Below, in pieces: positions 48,638 to 60,107 of a stretch of 64,000 nucleotides of DNA (position 1 is its first letter; each line of letters starts with the position of its first letter). The DNA comes from Dermatemys mawii (lineage: Eukaryota > Chordata > Testudines > Dermatemydidae), in contig ML677334.1 of NCBI GenBank assembly GCA_007922305.1, positions 57,338,720 through 57,402,719 on the forward strand, read 5' to 3'. Both the position numbers and the translations under genes were made by a program. Under the pieces are notes generated by a model. It was given only the letters and a program-made list of their open reading frames with translations. It was not told the DNA's origin and made no database searches.

Positions 48638-49650
48638 AGGAGTCTTGTATCCTCCCTTATTCCAGAAGATGTAACAAAACTGGTTCATTTAATTGATTTT
48701 GCTAATTTTACATGGATCTCAGCAGATACCTTGGCTGTCAAAGTTGGTTTTCATTCTGTTTGCTGGGTTTTTCTAGAAGTGGAATCAGCCCTTTCTAGGG
48801 AAAGTATTGCCAGTCTGGGCATTTGCTTAACCATTCCTGATTATATTAATGTTTTTGTTTTCTTACGTGTTGCTCCTACTTGTGGATTAGGCTGCTGGTA
48901 AGCCTGGCAGTTTGCTTACCATCAGTGGGTCCTCTGAATTTACTTTTAATAACTTAGGCCATAAGTCATTGTATATCCTTTTGGTAAAGATTCTTCATTT
49001 TTGAATGTTTGTTGATTATCCCAGTATGCCATGGAGAAGACAGTTACTGATGACAGACTCCAGCCAGTCTAGCATACTGTAAACAAGTTCCTGATTGGAA
49101 AGGGGATGGGTGATCTCCAATGGAGAATTTTTCATTTGGATATTGCCATGAATGTGTTTGTGCATAATCTGACTCCTCAGGTGTCCGTGTTGTGATTTAG
49201 TGACATGGAGAAGACTGTTTTTCATATGTTTCTAACTTGTTCCAGGTTACAGCCACTAATTGTTTTATTTCAGGTTATTTTTCAGTAATTGTCTCTTGAT
49301 ATTTCTCTTACTGTATTTATTTCTTAAGAACAGGTTCATAAATAGATCTGTGGTATGTCTGGCAAGCTTTATTTTAGGTCAGGCAAAGAGGTCCATTTTA
49401 AAAAGTAGACTATGTAAATTAATGCCAGGGTTGCTGATGTTCTATGGCTTACTAGATTTTTCGTGGTTCTACACCTTCATTTGGCGTTTAGACAAAATCA
49501 TAAGTGATTTAAATCAATTTATTCAGTGGTGGGTTATTGGAAGTGTATTGGGTACTGCTCAGGATGAGCAATTATTTTTGAATTTGTCATTTATTTTCTT
49601 GTTTTTACCATGTTTCTGTACTAATTTTATTGAGTGTTTTAAAAGTCAAT
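48638..49650 (+). pseudogene. Tx1-like ORF2 C-terminus (copy B)
   Basis: Across frames I see GDLQWRIFHLDIAMNVFVHN, the block after the reverse transcriptase, then METVFHMF-like KTVFHMFLTCSRLQPL and FILGQAKRSILKSR (about 49,360-49,400), parallel to NFLLGQAKLAILK of copy A. Frameshifts and stops; not translatable. Downstream sequence to 49,700 includes the 3' CT tract. Confidence 0.65.
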
Positions 49651-49700
49651 CTCCGCCTCTCTCTCTCTCATTTGTTCACCAAAAAGTTCAAAAGATCTAG

Positions 49701-49889
49701 TTTTTGTTCTGGTGAGGAAGAAAAACAAATATCAAGACCTCAATTTTTTTTTTTGAAAACTGAATTTTTGTTTCCCAGCCAATCCTGTTATTTATTCACC
49801 CAAAGTTACATAACCAGCAGGGCAAAGGGTAAAAAAAATTAAAGGCCTATATGCTTATTTCCCTTTACCAAAATGTTAATCTTTCCCTA
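49701..49889. other. Short spacer
   Basis: No feature seen between the LINE tail and the next hAT fragment. Confidence 0.4.
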
Positions 49890-50097
49890 CCAGTTTTGAC
49901 AGTTTCCCACAGCGCAGTTACCTCATCTGTGGCTGGAAGAGATACAGCATGCTGTCTGCCTGACAGACAGAAAGACAGACAGAAGACAGGATGTGTGTTC
50001 ATAGGCCAGGAACGGCAAGCTGTGGGCAGCGGACATGCAATGTAAACAAACTGTCTCACGGCCCCACAGCAGATTACCCTGAGGTTGCCCATCACTG
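49890..50097 (-). mobile_element. hAT-type MITE, one end missing, with GACA repeat
   Basis: In reverse it starts cagtgatgggcaacctcagg, a hAT terminus, then gtttgtttacattgc, the core seen in the element at 18,407-18,616. A (gaca/agac)n stretch (about 49,965-49,990) has expanded inside. The far terminus is not recognisable. Confidence 0.6.
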
Positions 50098-52516
50098 CTC
50101 TAGAAGTTCTAGTACGCAATGGAGATTTTAATCTACTTTTTCTCATACATGGATAGAATTTACATTTCTGCCCTAGTTATTTTGTAAGTAGTGTTAGGTT
50201 TTGTTGTATTGATTTTGTCTATTACGTGTATTACTAAAGCAGTATAAATCTCACTTGCATGCACTAACTATAGTCTCATGCAAATTTTTAGCTAAGTATT
50301 TAGTGTTGCTATCATTGACCAACCATAGCAACAAGGAAGTGTATGCTGGTATCAGTTGGTAAATATTAATCCTTTTAGTCCTTTTTGTTCATTTAGTTCA
50401 TTTTTATATCAACTCTTCTTTAGAACCTTCAGTATAGTAACAAAGACTACATTGAATTCTAAGGCCAGAACACTACTCCTTGACTGATAAGTAACCCTAT
50501 TCAGGAATTCTGTATGTTACACTGTTTCTAGTAATTCATGCCATGTCCATATGTATAAAACATCAGATATTCTTGGGAACCATCCCCTTAAAATTATTAT
50601 ATATCTACATCTAGCTAGCTATAATATAATATAGTGCTTACATAAGCAGATATAAAACTGGGAAACTGACACAGAATGATTGTTACAGCAGATAGGGAGA
50701 ATGACTATGGGGGAAGAAAGATCCACTGAAAGATATCTTGAAGAATTCTTAGTTCTCTCAGCTGTAAATAATTATGCCTCCACACATAAATCAGGTAATG
50801 AGGATGTATAGAAATGACATCAGAACATATGTTTCGTTTTCTAAAGAAGGTCTCTGTGTTTGAAAAGCCTATACAATGACACTGGTATTGGAACTTAGCT
50901 CCGAAATGAAACCGAGCATCCCTCCTGTTGCAGTGAAGAAAAGGCACAGAGCCAGCTCTTTATTGTGCTTCAAAGGGTGGTAATGTATCTATTCTTTCTG
51001 GATAGTTCTGTGCTAATCTCTGATTGATAATCAGAAATGGATATCCTAAAGCTGTAATAATATTCTAATATCATATAACTATAGTAAGCAGCCTGTTATT
51101 TGACTATCTTGAATCATCGTTAACTCTGACATGCAACATATCCTAAATACAGATTTGGGAAGCATACTATCAGATTAGATAAAACCAGACATTAACTTCC
51201 CCATTCTTTCCCCAAGGACCACTGGGATTCCCTATGATAGCACCTTAACCTTGCCATAGTTTCATTTCCTGTTGGTTTACCTCTTATGACCTCTTTTGAA
51301 TTAATTCTGTGCCTTCAGTAAGGATATTATCACACAGGTAAACAGAGCTGCTTATGAGATCTATTAAAAAAACGACTCCATTCTCATTCTTCACATAGCT
51401 GCACACTATTTTCTTCAAACATAATTGACAGGAGGCAGATGGGAAGTTTGACACTATAGTAAGCAGTCTGTTTTAGATGGAGGGACACAAAGAAAAGTCA
51501 GTCAAAAATTCAAATCAGGTAATTCACTAACATCCTGCAAGTCAAATGTAGCTTCTCCTGTCTTTAAACTTTGCAGAGACTCTCCCTCTCCTTTCCTTCC
51601 AAATAAATCTGGTAATTTTCAGGCCAAGCCAAAGTGATGGTGCTTTATTAGTCTTTATAATGGAAGCTGGTTGCAGCTTTAACTAAATAAAATATCGCCC
51701 CTGTAAAACATAAACATATAAAAACAAATGAGGGCTACTTTTAAAAGGGGAAGGTAATAAATATAAGGAACAAGGGGTTATTTTGAAAACATGCTAAGGG
51801 GGAGGGAGAAAGTGAGTGGGAAAGCTTTAAATACCTTTTTAAAACTCAAGGAGACACAACTGAGATGGATTTCAGGACCGACCACAGCTCAGTTGTCTGC
51901 TAACTTCAAGCACAATGGTGGTATTCTTGAGATATACATGGGGGGGTGAATGTAGATACCTCAAGGAATAAGTCTCAAATATACATCTGGCCAACACTAT
52001 TAATTAGGTGACCTAAAAAAATTGGGAAAAAGAACTGAAAGTAAATTTTCCTCTTCAAAGTGTAGGGAGGAAATGTGAAGCGTACACAACAAGCACACGA
52101 CGAACCAGTGACCAATAGTTGCTACTAATTTCTGAACAGGTGGCAAGTTAGAGAGCAACCCAACTAAGAGTCCTGTGAAGAGAGAATGAAAATAGCTTTT
52201 CTGGCTACAAGGAACATGCTGCTGTGCAAGGTCTTCCCATAAAAGAGAGACTAGAAACAAAATAATACTTCGTATTATATCTGATATATGACTTACAATA
52301 GAAAGGCAAAAGGAAAAGCCATGCCACAGTTCTGAGTCTGACTCCCTCCCAAATGGATAAATGTCCCCAATATATGGAGATGCAAAGAAAGACCAGATCT
52401 TCTAATATAGCTTTCCTCTATCTAAAAACAATGAATCAGCCTTTCCAAGGTTGAAGATAAGATAGCTCCAACATTATTCAAGCTTTCCTCTAGCACAGAA
52501 GCCTGCAGGATATATG
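50098..52516. other. AT-rich non-coding DNA, nothing recognised
   Basis: About 2.4 kb without recognisable repeats, genes or long open frames. Confidence 0.5.
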
Positions 52517-52784
52517 CAGAGTTGGCCTTACTGTGAGGCAAACTGAGGTGGCCGCCTCAAGTGCCAGACTGTGGAGGGGCGCCACCAGGACCCAGAGTGT
52601 AGAAAATTGTGTCTGCTGTTGGTGCATATGCATTCTGCTTGCTCTAGATGCGCGGAGCTGGTGGAGTGCTGTGCTGAAGGAAGGAGGACACGAGAACTTT
52701 CAAAGTTTTGGCCCAAGCGAGGGGACATGGGGGTGACATTTGAGCTCTGTGCCTCAGGTGCCAAAATGTTGTGGGCCAGCCCTG
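52517..52784 (+). mobile_element. hAT-type MITE with near-perfect 8-bp target duplication
   Basis: Starts cagagttggccttactgtga and ends, in reverse, cagggctggcccacaacatt, so both ends derive from a cagggccggccc-type terminus. Subterminal ggccgcctcaagtgcc and gcctcaggtgcc are also inverted relatives. Flanks are gatatatg (52,509-52,516) and ggtatatg (52,785-52,792), seven of eight equal. No transposase. Confidence 0.8.
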
Positions 52785-55700
52785 GGTATATGAGGCAATT
52801 GACAGAGCTGCATATCTGTTTTAACATATTGATTAGACCCCTTATCTGAATTGAAAAAAAAAAATCTAGCCAAAAGTCTCATATCTCAATTAGTTCTCTC
52901 TGTTTGGTGTCTAACAGGAAGATTAAATTCCTAGGTCAACATGGTTTTGAGCAAAATTCTTTCCTAATTCTAATCTTGGCAGTCAGTTTCTCTGAATCCT
53001 TTTCAGCAAATGTGAAATATACTACACATCTATGGGGTTACATGTGGGATAAATCAGGATAGCTTGTGACCAGTTGCTATAAAAGCAAAGATCACATCTC
53101 TTGAGCCAAATCATCTTTAGGTTCATAACTACCCATCCCCTAAAACACCACATCATGTGGGTTATCTTGCTTCTAATTGAGTCTTTAAAAACTGGTCTTT
53201 TAGAAATTGTTCATGCTTTCATAAGCAATTGTTTTTACGTGGAAAGAAAACATAGCATTTTACATCTAGTGCAATGAAAGCCGTCAGACCTCCAGAAGCA
53301 TCTGTAATAACATGGGGAGAGAGTGAGGCTACAAGTTCTAGATGATCTTTGCAGGGATTCTAACCATGATTTTGGGTTGTGTGAGAGATGTAGGGTGTTA
53401 GGTCACAGAGAGAAACTGGTTACTATCTCTTGAAGGTTTTATATTTATTTGTTTTGCTCAATTTTAGGTCATCTAGAGTCAAAGTGGTCCTAGTGTAGGT
53501 AAAGCAAAACTGCAAATTCTAATTAAAAATGTGAGCTAGATAAAGCAAATTCAAAGACTTTTTTTCTTCTCATTAAGAAGCATTTTCTAGGAAGTTGTGA
53601 CTGCATTGATTTTTCCCCTATGAAAACATTAGCACATAGTGCACTACAGCCTAAACCCCTAATTTACACGTTGTGGGGAGAGGAGGCACAACTGCAGACT
53701 CCTTGAACTGTATGTCAGTGTTTCAGTTAGTGATAATACACAACCAACTGGAGTTGTAGAAAGCAACATCTGGTACCTACTACAGAGAAGAAATGGATGT
53801 TTCATGGACATAACTAGCATCCTAAATTACAGTGCAGAAACCTTCAGGGAAATTCAAGTCCATATTTGTATTTCATCTTTTTACTGTAACAGATAAAGCA
53901 GTTGAACAACCATCTACAGTGAAGTGGCTGCCTTTCATAGCATTTAAGGGAATTTAAGAAAGTCCATACAGGACACTGACCCAGTTATTATATTACTGCA
54001 TGATGTGCTTTTATCACATTGATAGTTCATTCTGATTTATACGTATAATAATAATTTAAAAGCAATATTCCAAAGTTTCTTTTTAAGTTGAAATTATTCT
54101 GTAAGATTATAAAAAAAAATGGTGAGTAAAATGTTTTATTCTAATATCCTGTAGTAAGAAGTCTTATTAATGTGAGATATTAGAAAACACAAAGCAAGGA
54201 ATAATCCAAATAAATGAAAATGGCACCCAAAATTGCCATAGCATTGTTTTCAGTTGAATATGAAACTGAAGGGAAACTTCCATATGTGTATATCAGAATG
54301 TCTCAGCAGGGGAAATAGTACTCTGCTACCATGTAAGAGACCCTCTCTGGAAGCATATCTGGCCTGCTTTCTCCCAACAGCCAAAGATATTATGAATTAT
54401 ATGTGACCTACAAAAAAAAGTCTTAGGAAAGGAGGACCAAAATCATAATGGTTGGTGGGTTTAAGTAATAAAAAGGGTTAACTTTGGAAAATACTAACAC
54501 TCACTGTTGTCATAACACTCCCATTTAGTGGTAACAACAAACAAAATTCTTCACTCAGCTGACATTTACATGAGCAATGATTCCAGACATCATAGAAATA
54601 AGACATGGAAAGGATGGAAGCTAACAATTGCCTGCTCCCCACCTTCCCTTATTTTGACATGTGGTCAGATGCTTCTCTAAATCAAATTGCCTCTCTTTTA
54701 TCCAAATTAGACCCTTCATATGTCTGAGGCCCTACCAGATTGCTTCTTCTGCTCATCCAAGGCACTTTAAAAAATAGGATTCAAGACTTCTTAGCTCATG
54801 TGCTGGTTTTTGTCACTGAAATATGTCTTTTAATATGATCAAGCCATTATACTTTAATACATTTCTCAGAAAAAGGAAAGCAGTTGATTTGAACTTTGGT
54901 ATCTATTATGAAGGCTCACCTAATTTAGTTTATTTAATATGGAGCGATCGTGAACCAGGGTGACCATAATTCAGCATCAGATGAAAGGCCCTTTATGATC
55001 TTTTTTCTAGGTTAGTCAATAAGCTATTTGGAGCAGGGTATAGGCAACTATAGGAAAAAGAGATAGAAGCCATGATTGGCAAAATAAATTTTCTTGCTGA
55101 AAAATGCAAACCTTGTTGATTATATTTACATAGGTCCATTTCAGGTGGCAGAGAAGTAATCAAGTCAGTGGATTGCTTGTCAAACACTAAAGATTGATGA
55201 GGGGGTTACCTCATGATACCTTATGTTGTCAAAAATCTTGAGAGTTATATTATCAATATTAATTCAGAAGCTTTTTTTGATGTATTCTGTTGCCTCACCA
55301 TTTGCTGGGCTGCTCATAATTCAGAGTGCTTTTAACTGGGTTAAAGCAAAACCATTCTTGTTTAAATCTATCCAGTTCAGAGGCATTTACATTTTTAAAT
55401 GTGTCAAGTCCATTGCCTCTGTCACTTGTAAAATAGTGAATGCTTTCCTACGGCCTCAGATCCTCAAAAAATGACTCATGAGAGTATTCCCTTTGTGTGA
55501 GTAAGGGCTATAGGATTAGACCCAAAGATTCCATCTAAAGAAGAAGTTAAGAGGACATGTGGAACTAAACTCATTCTCTCTAGCCAGTTGATCTTCTATG
55601 TAAATTAATCAGTTTACGTCAGGAAAGTAGGCTATGAAGCAATTTAATAAAATGTATCTGAAATAGCTATTTACATTTGTAGCAGCAATTGTAGGGAAAA

Positions 55701-55924
55701 AAAACTTCATAAAATCTAACAGTAACATTTCCTTTCATCTCCAGAATAATACCTCAGTCAAAATCTTTCAAATTGCTTCTCTCAAAATTAGAAATGATTG
55801 ATTGATTAGCCCTGCAACAGCAAAGTAGTTCATACAATGATCATAATCTACGGTGGAATATTGTAATAGCACTTTTCATCCAAGGATCTTCTTTTATAAA
55901 TCTCAATTATTTAAGCATGCTCTG
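52785..55924. other. AT-rich non-coding DNA, nothing recognised
   Basis: About 3.1 kb with no recognised repeat, gene or long open frame. Confidence 0.5.
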
Positions 55925-56050
55925 AGGCAGGGTAGGTAAGCGTTATTAACTTTACAGATGAGTAAACTGAGGCACAATGAGTTTAAGTGAGTTGTCCAAG
56001 TTCACAGAACGAGCCAGTGGACTTTGGCTCAGACTCTGATTAACTGGATC
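55925..56050 (-). repeat. MIR-like SINE fragment
   Basis: ttacagatgagtaaactgag, gcacaatgagtttaagtgag and tgtccaagttcacagaacga are the reverse of the MIR-type 'ctctgtgcctcagtttcc' body. Confidence 0.6.
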
Positions 56051-56076
56051 TAAGGTCGAAGGTAATCTACGGATCT

Positions 56077-56229
56077 TAAGGTCTTGGTTCAGCAAAGCAC
56101 TTAAGCAAATGCTTAACTTTAAACAAGCTCATGCTCAATTTTAAGCACCTGAGTATTTTCACTTCATTTGGGACTACTTGTGTTTAAAGTTAAGCATTTG
56201 CTTAAGTGCTTTGCTGAACCAAGACCTTA
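56077..56229. repeat. Palindromic MITE with perfect 48-bp arms
   Basis: Left arm 56,077-56,124 and right arm 56,182-56,229 are exact reverse complements over 48 bp (tips taaggtcttggttcagcaaa and tttgctgaaccaagacctta), separated by 57 bp. The sequence belongs to the 'aagcacttaagcaaatgctt' palindromic repeats of sauropsids. The spacer is a decayed version of the usual symmetric centre (agcacctgagtattttcact). Confidence 0.95.
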
Positions 56230-56254
56230 GAATTTCTAATAGAACATTTTTTAC

Positions 56255-56405
56255 AAAACGTGCTGGCCACCGCTTCCCGCAGCTCCCATTGGCCGGGAAT
56301 GGTGAACTGCAGCCACTGGGAATTGCAGGCAGCTGTGCCTGCAGATGATCGATATAAACAAACTGTCTTGCAGCCCTCCAGCGAATTACTCTAATGGGCC
56401 GCATA
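56255..56405 (-). mobile_element. hAT-type MITE core without clear ends
   Basis: In reverse it carries gtttgtttatatcgatcatc then ccaatgggagctgcgggaag, the same core as the elements at 18,407-18,616 and 49,890-50,097. Terminal repeats are decayed or lost. Confidence 0.6.
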
Positions 56406-56424
56406 ATGGGAGAAAGTCAGAGTG

Positions 56425-56590
56425 GGAAAAAGTCTTTATCCCAATGAGTTTACAGTCTAAATTTATAAGACACACAAAGGGCCGGAGGGGAAACGGAGCC
56501 AAAGAGAGGTGAAGTGACTTTCTCAAGGCCACATCACAGGTCAGTTCGAAGAGTAAGGAAGAGTGTTGCTCTATCCACTATTTTTTGCCT
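56425..56590 (+). repeat. SINE-like repeat
   Basis: gagtttacagtctaaattta, gaggggaaacggagcc and gaggtgaagtgactttctca followed by ttgctctatccacta match a sauropsid SINE-like repeat; a relative is at 40,200-40,400. Confidence 0.6.
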
Positions 56591-58164
56591 CCTTTGCAAA
56601 CTTTTTGTTTATATATATATATATATTATATTTTGGCAGGTGTTTACAGCAGATATTCAGACCTGGGATAATGTGGGTGGAATACCATTGGTTTCAATGG
56701 TATTGCACCACATCTGAAGTTGGCCTAATAAGTTTATCAGCAATACAAAACAAAAGATGCATCTGCTTTTTAAAATGTAGCCTGAGCAAGCTTTTTGCAG
56801 TGCATTCTGTCTTTCAAGATGCTGTGCATCTGTCAGGTAGTGTAATATTACTGGGCAGTGTAAATGAAACAGAGCTATAATTAGGTTTTCCCCAAGTACA
56901 ATAAATGATCAATATCATATGTTGCCTGAGAGATATAATCTCTATCATTGCTCAAAATCCAGAAAAGTATCATCTGCAGACTTATATTTGCAGTTCCTTC
57001 CAGGGGAGAGGAAATAGTGAGTATGCTTATAAGGATAGGGGACAGTCAATTAATCAAAATCCTGTGAACAATGTATTTTTAGGATCAAGAAAAAGGAGGG
57101 GAAATATCCAGCAGTTCTCTGCACCAGTTTAGGAATCTGGCTGGGCTGATACTCATGACAACATCCTCAAAGTACTAAAATTATATTAAAACAGATTCAA
57201 CTTTTTTAAAGAATAAAGAGCTGCCATAAAGTTCCCAAGGCTATCACAGTAATCGAGCAGAACCTCTGGCTTTTACATCATTGTCAAGACGGACCATCTG
57301 TTTGGCTGAGGTCAGCTTTTGCAGCTTTTGCAGAGGTGTGTTCCCTGATTCCATGTTCTAAAATCTGTGTGGTTTCTTTTCCACTCCCGTGAAGTGGGAG
57401 TGGGAGTGAAAAAGTTTGAAAAAGAACTGCGGCCACTAGTGTCTCTGCTGTAAACCCTTAAGTGTTGTGAATTTGCTTCATTATGATTGAATGGCAGAAC
57501 TCAAATCTTGTGAGCAGTGGGCAGTGGGGACCTCTCCCTTACGCATGCTCTCTCTCCTCCCCTTGGCTTATCCCTTTCAATAGTCTCTTTCGGGTGTGAG
57601 GCAGGTGGGGCAGAATTATTGTGTCTGTAATTATACATTGCCCCCTCCCTGTCCCTAGAGCCTGGGCTACACGGGGGAGAGAGAGAACTAGCTATGCAGA
57701 TTTTAGGAACTAGCTATGCAGATTTTACACCTGCAATGGGCCTCTGATGCCCAGGGAATTTCCCAGAGGAGAATTGTGAGTGACTCTTCTCCCTTTGCAC
57801 TGTGCGAGTGGCACGGAAAGTGGAATAGTGCAATATGCATCCCAACGTATTGCTTGTTTTTTTCACGTTTTTGAAATGAAATGTGCAGCCCTTAATCTGA
57901 AAAGGTTGGACACCACTTCCGTGCACCTTTCTACTCAGATTGGATCAGAATGTATAGCTAGCTAGGGTAATCTGTGGTTTAAATAGCCATGGAATAAATT
58001 ATATCATGAGCTCCTATATGAGCCTTCATTCATTCCCTGCTGTCCTGCATTCTGGGCTGGTATTCTCTGTGCCGCATTCAGTAGTCAAGTTGCTGCTCTG
58101 TTAGAATTCTAGAAAGTTGCCTTATTTTTAGTTTTTACAATGTTTTGAACTTTACCTAAGCATG
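56591..58164. other. Non-coding DNA with small simple repeats
   Basis: A (ta)n run lies at 56,610-56,628 and a 22-bp tandem duplication (ggaactagctatgcagattt) at 57,685-57,728. A symmetric taccattggtttcaatggta (56,681-56,702) belongs to the ancient palindromic repeats. No gene recognised. Confidence 0.5.
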
Positions 58165-58950
58165 TTCAAACTGGAATGATCTGACGCTCCCTTGCAGTGA
58201 GTTTATCAGAGAGACACTCCATGTTACCATCTGTATTGAGGGTAGTTTTTCTCGTAATCACCTCACAGGCAATGGTCTTCTCCACTGGAGGATGAAGATG
58301 ATAAGAGGATGCAGAAGTTGACAATTCAAATATGTGGGCCTTGACTAGTGGAGCAGGCTCAAGAACCCAGGTAGGAGGCAATGATAGCTTTGTGCAACCC
58401 AGGTATTTCTCCATATTCTGGGGCTGTCCTGTCTTCCCCACAATGTAGATCACTTTGTGGGCTGCTCTAACTTATGTTCAACAGCAACAGCCAGAGGGAC
58501 ATTCCAGCAGCAGAGACTAGCCAGAACATTCCAGTAATGCTTCCTTGACCCTAGACATGCCACCATATGGTGGTAGGTGGTAAGGGATGTAGAGCTGGCT
58601 CTCACCCAGCCAGGGGACCCTATGCTACAAGTATTCCCAGGCAGGGGACATTTGCTGCCTTTATGGCTCCTTTTCATTACTGAGTCAGTGATCACGTAAC
58701 AACTGAAAAATCAGTCCTTGGCTTTTCCTCTTTCTCTTAGGAATGATAGCTTGTAAAAGTGTGCCAGTCTCCTGAGGAATAAGAGAAGAAAACATAACAG
58801 GTGTTGAGATTCCTTTCCCTACTAGAAGAGACAGAGATGCATCTGCAGTCAGTTGTAAATGGCCACCTTAGGAATGCAGTTGTCCATCTCTGCCAAATTT
58901 CTTGGAGCCGGCCCTAAAAAAAAGCAAGACGGGAGAAGCAGGCAACCTGC
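58165..58950. repeat. Possible old interspersed repeat
   Basis: Phrases such as gggctgctctaacttatgtt and ggccaccttaggaatgcagt resemble a turtle repeat that I recall only loosely. No ends, target duplication or coding domain can be defined. Confidence 0.25.
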
Positions 58951-59430
58951 ACTAGGAAGCAGATAGGCTGGGGTAATCTTAAGAGAAGAGGATGGTCGCT
59001 GGAGTATCACTACCTCCTGGTATTTTTAGTGCCTTGGCTAAGACTAGAGTATCATACCCACAAACACAATTCCGTCCCCCTAAGAGCTAACAATTTGACT
59101 AGCCAAGGTGCAGACAAAGAGGAAAGGGAGTAAGGGTGCAATGCAAGATAATTTTCACATTAAGATTTATTTAACTCCACACTTGTCTGCCAACAGTTTT
59201 TTGGCCACTGACTATTTTGTTTCTATTTTTTGTTTTTTTGTTTTAACTCCATCTGCTTTCCCCTTTTCGTTCCTTAAACACTGCTTATTTTTCCTTAACT
59301 TCTGGCCTATTTTCCACTTTATTTTCCTATTTTCAGTTTCTAACCCTTGCTGATCTTTTAATTTTTGTTGTTTGTTTTAATTCCATCCTGTTTTTCTCTT
59401 CTGTTTCTAACCCTAACACTTTTAGATTCA
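58951..59430. other. Non-coding DNA, T-rich on the plus strand
   Basis: A pyrimidine-rich stretch (59,200-59,420) with no regular unit. Nothing else recognised. Confidence 0.5.
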
Positions 59431-60107
59431 GGCCATGGTTACACTGGCACTTTATAGCGCTATAAAGCCCCCACGAGCGCTATAACCTCCTCCCCGTCCA
59501 CACTGGCAAGGCACGTAGAGTGCTATAACTGCTGAGTTATAGCGCTATTGTTAATCCACCTCCGCATGGGGAATAAGGGCTGTAGCGCAGCTGCTGTAGC
59601 GCTACAGCAAGGATGTGGACACCCACTGCGCTACAAGTAATCTCTGGAGATGCCTAGAGCCATTTAAGGCAATTGACGTCTCTTCCCTTTGTTTTGAACT
59701 CGGCTGGAGGAATGCAGAAGTACCTCTTTAGAGTTTCTTTCTTAACTCGGCAGATAAGCAATGCAAATGTTTAAGGAGGGAGCCTGTGTGAAAACAAAGC
59801 CTTCTGTGAACGGAGGCTCACTGACAGGCTTTCAGAAAAACGGAAAAACCACTGTCTCTCTCCCTCCGCATACACACAACGCGTCCCCCCTCACCCCCCT
59901 CGTTTAAAAAGCACGTTGCACCCAGCTGAATGCTGGGATACCTGCCCTAATGCACTGCTCTTAATGCCGCATTAAGTGCCCCAAATGTGGCCATGCTATA
60001 CCGCAGGAGCATCTGAGTGTGGACATACAATAGCGCTATACATATTCCTGTATAAGGGGACCGCTATAACCTATAGCGCTATAATCTTGTAAGTGTAACC
60101 ATACCCT
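59431..60107. mobile_element. MITE with ggttacact termini and AGCGCT repeats
   Basis: The left end is aggccatggttacactggca and the right end, in reverse, agggtatggttacacttaca; both continue into tatagcgctata. The palindrome AGCGCT occurs six times, mostly near the ends (about 59,454; 59,475; 59,535; 59,597; 60,031; 60,075). A three-base tca occurs at both flanks (59,428-59,430 and 60,107-60,109), a weak sign of a 3-bp duplication. No transposase frame. Confidence 0.75.

Larger units (their letters stand above)
47096..49700 (+). mobile_element. Tx1/L1-like LINE, copy B
   Basis: A second element of the same type follows copy A directly in the same orientation. It has a 5' leader, the start of ORF1, then a jump into the middle of ORF2, then a MITE end, then the ORF2 C-terminus, stopping at a (ct)n tract (49,655-49,669). 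Internal deletions removed the rest of ORF1, the endonuclease and the region after motif C. It is a distinct copy because it repeats the PFPVCRGIR block also present in copy A. Confidence 0.75.
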
